Shown: piece after piece, positions 5,582 through 8,116 of the stretch
Position numbering within the stretch: position 1 is the first letter of the stretch
How the letters are laid out: each line of letters begins with the position of its first letter
Source: an uncultured Caryophanales bacterium
GTDB lineage: Bacteria > Bacillota_I > Bacilli_A > RF39 > UBA660
Assembly: GCA_947065955.1 (NCBI GenBank)
Contig: CAMSXY010000047.1
Span: 1 to 8,116, forward strand
DNA: 8,116 nucleotides
Direction of reading: 5' to 3'
Program-made: the position numbers and the translations under genes
Notes under the pieces: generated by a model
Told to the model about the DNA's origin: nothing
The model's database searches: none
Seen by the model: the letters and a program-made list of their open reading frames with translations, nothing else

Positions 5582-8029
5582 ATGGATAAATTAAAAGATT
5601 TACCTTTTGCACATGAAATCCAAAATTCCTTTTTGGGTTATGCAATGAGTGTAATTGTTTCAAGAGCTCTTCCTGATGTAAGAGACGGTTTAAAACCAGT
5701 TCAAAGAAGAATTGTATATGGAATGAATGATATGGGAATTACGTCTTCTTCTGCTTATAAAAAAAGTGCCCGTATTGTTGGAGATGTTATGGGTAAGTAT
5801 CATCCTCATGGAGATTCCAGCATTTATGATGCTTTAGTGCGAATGGCTCAAGAATTTTCCTATCGTTATATGTTAGTGGATGGCCATGGAAATTTTGGTT
5901 CAATGGACGGTGATGGAGCTGCTGCTATGCGTTATACAGAGGCTCGTATGTCTAAATTAAGTATGGAACTTGTAAGGGATATTAATAAAAATACGGTGTC
6001 TTTTATTCCCAATTATGATTCAACGGAAAAAGAACCAGAAGTTCTTCCATCACACTTTCCTAACCTTTTAGTAAATGGATCAACTGGTATTGCTGTTGGA
6101 ATGGCTACGAATATTCCACCACATAACTTAAGTGAGGTTATTGATGGTCTTTGTGCCTTAATTGATAATCCAGATATTGAGATATGTGAATTAATGGAAT
6201 ATATAAAAGGACCAGACTTTCCAACAGGAGCTTCTATTTTAGGAAACAGTGGAATTCGAAAGGCTTATGAAACGGGAAAAGGAATTATTACTATTCGTTC
6301 TCGTGCTATTATTGAAGAATTGAAAAATGGAAAACCACAAATTACAATTACGGAAATTCCATATATGACCAATAAATCTGTTTTGGTAGAAAAAATAGCC
6401 GATTTAGCACGTGAAAAAATTATTGATGGAATAACAGATCTTCGTGATGAATCGAATCGTGATGGTGTTAAAATTGTTATTGAACTTCGTAAAGACTGTA
6501 GTGCTAATGTTGTTTTAAATAATTTATATAAGCATACTCCTTTACAATCAACTTATGGAATTAATTCTTTAGCCATTGTAGATAAAAAACCACAAATTCT
6601 TACATTAAAACAAATATTAGAAAAATATTTAGAACATCAAAAAATTGTTATTATTAATAGAACGCAATTCGATTTGGATCGTGCACAAGAAAGGGCTCAT
6701 ATACTCGAAGGATTAAAAATTGCTTTAGATAATATTGATGAAATTGTTCAATTATTGAAAAAAGCTTCTAATGATCAGGAAGCTAAAGAACAGCTCATGA
6801 GTCGTTTTCAGTTAACCGAAATCCAAGCACGTGCTATTCTTGAAATGAGACTTCGTCGATTAACTGGATTGGAACGTGAAAAAATTGAGGAAGAATTAGC
6901 GCAACTTATATTGAGTATTGCGGATTATAAAGATATCCTTGCTAATGATTATCGTGTTTTAAATATAATTAAAGAAGAATCTTTAGAAATTAAACAAAAA
7001 TATGGTGATGAAAGACGTACAGAAATTGATATGTCAGCTATTGATTTTATCGAAGACGAATCTTTAATTCCAGTTGAAGATATTGTTATAACGTTAACTA
7101 ATAAAGGATATATTAAACGAATGACAAGTGAAACTTACAAGACTCAAAATCGTGGTGGAGTAGGTATCAAAGGAATGAATACGAATGAGGAAGACTTTGT
7201 TGAAAATCTTTTATCTATGACAACACATGATTATTTAATGTTCTTTACAAATAGAGGAAAGGTATATCGAATGAAAGGATATGAAATACCTTTATTCAGT
7301 AGACAGTCCAAAGGAATTCCAATTATTAATTTATTGCCTTTAGAAAAAGATGAAGTTGTTCGAGTAATGCTTAAAATTTCATCTCAAGAGGATAATAAAT
7401 ATATTGTATTCTGTACTCAGAATGGGTTAGTGAAGAGAACTAATCTAAAAGAGTTTGAAAATATTCGTACAAATGGGAAGTTGGCAATAACTCTTCGAGA
7501 TGATGATGAATTGATTTCTGTTAAAAAGACAACAGGAGAAAACGAAATTTTAATTGCTTCTTCTAATGGTAGAATGATTCGCTTTGATGAAAAAGAAATT
7601 CGTATTATGGGGCGAACGGCTTCTGGTGTTAAAGGAATTGATGTAGAAGATGGTAAATGTGTTGGCTGTGAAGTTGCAAAGAAAGATCAGGAGATATTAG
7701 TTGTCACAGAAAATGGATACGGAAAAAGAACGGATTTGGAAGAATATCGAATAACACACCGTGGAAGTAAAGGTGTTAAGGCACTTAATATTACTGAGAA
7801 AAATGGAAATATCATATCGTTTAAAACGGTTTATGGTGACGAAGATTTAATGATTATAACAGACAATGGAATAATTATAAGACTTTCTATATCACAAATT
7901 TCAACAACAGGAAGAGTGGCACAAGGAGTTAAGTTAATTAATTTGAAAACAGGTCAAAAAGTTAGTACTGTTGCTGTAATGAAAAAAGAAGAAACCGATA
8001 ATACCGACGAAAGCATAATAGAAGAATAA
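5582..8029 (+). CDS. gyrA: DNA gyrase subunit A
   Basis: GyrA is the breakage-reunion and DNA-wrapping subunit of gyrase. At 815 residues it is of normal length. The N-terminal winged-helix region carries RPxVRDGLKPVQRR (about residues 28-43), KYHPHGDSSIYD and the catalytic tyrosine Y118 in MRYTEARM. Quinolone-region residues S79 and D83 correspond to E. coli S83 and D87 and are the susceptible-type residues. A helical tower and coiled coil follow. The C-terminal beta-pinwheel shows six blade motifs: TNKGYIKR, TNRGKVYR, TQNGLVKR, SSNGRMIR, TENGYGKR and TDNGIIIR. The GyrA box, which separates GyrA from ParC, is QNRGGVG (522-528), a divergent form of QRRGGKG. The tail is short and acidic (ESIIEE). 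ATG 5582 follows AGGAGGT (5567-5573) by 8 nt; that SD overlaps the gyrB stop. It is the last gene of the operon, and the parS/terminator palindrome starts at its stop codon. Confidence 0.96.
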   Translation: MDKLKDLPFAHEIQNSFLGYAMSVIVSRALPDVRDGLKPVQRRIVYGMNDMGITSSSAYKKSARIVGDVMGKYHPHGDSSIYDALVRMAQEFSYRYMLVDGHGNFGSMDGDGAAAMRYTEARMSKLSMELVRDINKNTVSFIPNYDSTEKEPEVLPSHFPNLLVNGSTGIAVGMATNIPPHNLSEVIDGLCALIDNPDIEICELMEYIKGPDFPTGASILGNSGIRKAYETGKGIITIRSRAIIEELKNGKPQITITEIPYMTNKSVLVEKIADLAREKIIDGITDLRDESNRDGVKIVIELRKDCSANVVLNNLYKHTPLQSTYGINSLAIVDKKPQILTLKQILEKYLEHQKIVIINRTQFDLDRAQERAHILEGLKIALDNIDEIVQLLKKASNDQEAKEQLMSRFQLTEIQARAILEMRLRRLTGLEREKIEEELAQLILSIADYKDILANDYRVLNIIKEESLEIKQKYGDERRTEIDMSAIDFIEDESLIPVEDIVITLTNKGYIKRMTSETYKTQNRGGVGIKGMNTNEEDFVENLLSMTTHDYLMFFTNRGKVYRMKGYEIPLFSRQSKGIPIINLLPLEKDEVVRVMLKISSQEDNKYIVFCTQNGLVKRTNLKEFENIRTNGKLAITLRDDDELISVKKTTGENEILIASSNGRMIRFDEKEIRIMGRTASGVKGIDVEDGKCVGCEVAKKDQEILVVTENGYGKRTDLEEYRITHRGSKGVKALNITEKNGNIISFKTVYGDEDLMIITDNGIIIRLSISQISTTGRVAQGVKLINLKTGQKVSTVAVMKKEETDNTDESIIEE

Positions 8030-8057
8030 AAAATGTTTCACGTGAAACATTTTTTTT
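8028..8057 (+). terminator. Rho-independent terminator of recF-gyrB-gyrA, built on parS
   Basis: A perfect 28-bp dyad runs from 8028 to 8055: six A, the 16-bp parS core, six T. T continues to 8057, eight T in all. As RNA, the arms fold around an ACGU loop and end in a U-run, the form of an intrinsic terminator. The left arm begins in the gyrA TAA (8027-8029). The stem is longer than the two other terminators in the window. Termination here is inferred from structure. Confidence 0.72.
8034..8049. promoter_or_regulatory. parS: parS centromere site (ParB/Spo0J loading site)
   Basis: TGTTTCACGTGAAACA is a perfect 16-bp palindrome and matches all defined positions of the Bacillus parS consensus TGTTNCACGTGAAACA. 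In Firmicutes such sites cluster near the origin, where ParB (Spo0J) loads as a CTP-dependent clamp and recruits SMC for origin segregation. Its place some 7 kb after dnaA fits that. Neither parB nor parA is in the window, so use of the site is inferred. Confidence 0.93.
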
Positions 8058-8106
8058 ATGTAAGTGATAGATTATATTTCAAACATAAAAAATAACTATG
8101 CGATTT

Positions 8107-8113
8107 AAAGGAG
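8107..8113 (+). promoter_or_regulatory. Ribosome binding site of a gene beyond the window
   Basis: AAAGGAG three bases before the right edge is a good SD, like those of dnaN and recF. Its start codon would lie just past the end. It indicates another + strand gene after gyrA, identity unknown. The 8058-8106 stretch holds no convincing promoter or ORF. Confidence 0.6.
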
Positions 8114-8116
8114 AGA

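Noticed and set aside
5800..5840. Quinolone-resistance substitutions in gyrA
   Set aside because: S79 and D83 match the susceptible residues equivalent to E. coli S83 and D87; no resistance change is seen there.
8058..8106. Promoter or small ORF after parS
   Set aside because: ATG at 8058 is followed at once by TAA; TATATT at 8073-8078 has no convincing -35 beyond the parS T-run.
1..8116. CRISPR array, tRNA/rRNA genes, insertion sequences, phage or defence genes
   Set aside because: No repeat-spacer pattern, RNA gene, transposase or terminal inverted repeats were seen; the window is a core replication cluster.

Overview
This window is a strongly AT-rich, origin-proximal piece of a Firmicutes (class Bacilli-type) chromosome. 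It starts inside dnaA and reads, all on the + strand, dnaA (3' part) - oriC-like spacer - dnaN - comK-family gene - recF - gyrB - gyrA. Evidence for Bacilli: the dnaA/dnaN/recF/gyrB/gyrA order, strong AGGAGG-type Shine-Dalgarno (SD) sites, a ComK homologue, TTTTCCACA-type DnaA boxes and a canonical Bacillus-type parS site. Tryptophan is encoded by TGG at the positions examined, and all genes end in TAA or TAG. This fits either the standard code or a lineage that has not visibly adopted TGA=Trp. The lineage cannot be fixed from sequence alone; an uncultured, AT-rich gut Bacilli group (RF39- or Erysipelotrichales-like) is a guess.

The left edge is not biology. Bases 9-42 match the Illumina TruSeq index/read-2 adapter, and bases 1-8 sit where an 8-nt index would be. 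Genuine sequence starts at about base 43, in the AAA+ lid of DnaA. Any protein that includes the adapter translation is a chimera.

Layout: 43-577 dnaA C-terminal part; 578-730 spacer with DnaA boxes and an AT-rich stretch; 731-1852 dnaN, whose stop codon lies in an intrinsic terminator; 1853-1948 spacer with a duplicated TTTCGACA motif; 1949-2407 short ComK-family regulator, again ending inside a terminator; 2408-2531 spacer with an extended -10 promoter, a perfect leader hairpin and a possible 14-codon leader ORF; 2532-3632 recF, 3634-5568 gyrB and 5582-8029 gyrA, tightly packed as one operon; 8030-8116 a perfect parS palindrome that also looks like the operon's terminator, then an SD for a gene beyond the window. 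No gene-free stretch exceeds 300 bases.

Together the genes cover replication initiation (DnaA), processivity (DnaN), gap repair at forks (RecF), supercoil control (GyrBA) and a ParB loading site for origin segregation. The unexpected member is comK. It occupies the dnaN-recF slot where Bacillus has the S4-domain gene yaaA/rlbA, and it stands alone between two terminators. No wholly novel system is evident. The points most worth a second look are the origin-embedded comK, its missing C-terminal tail, the repeats before it, and the parS/terminator overlap.
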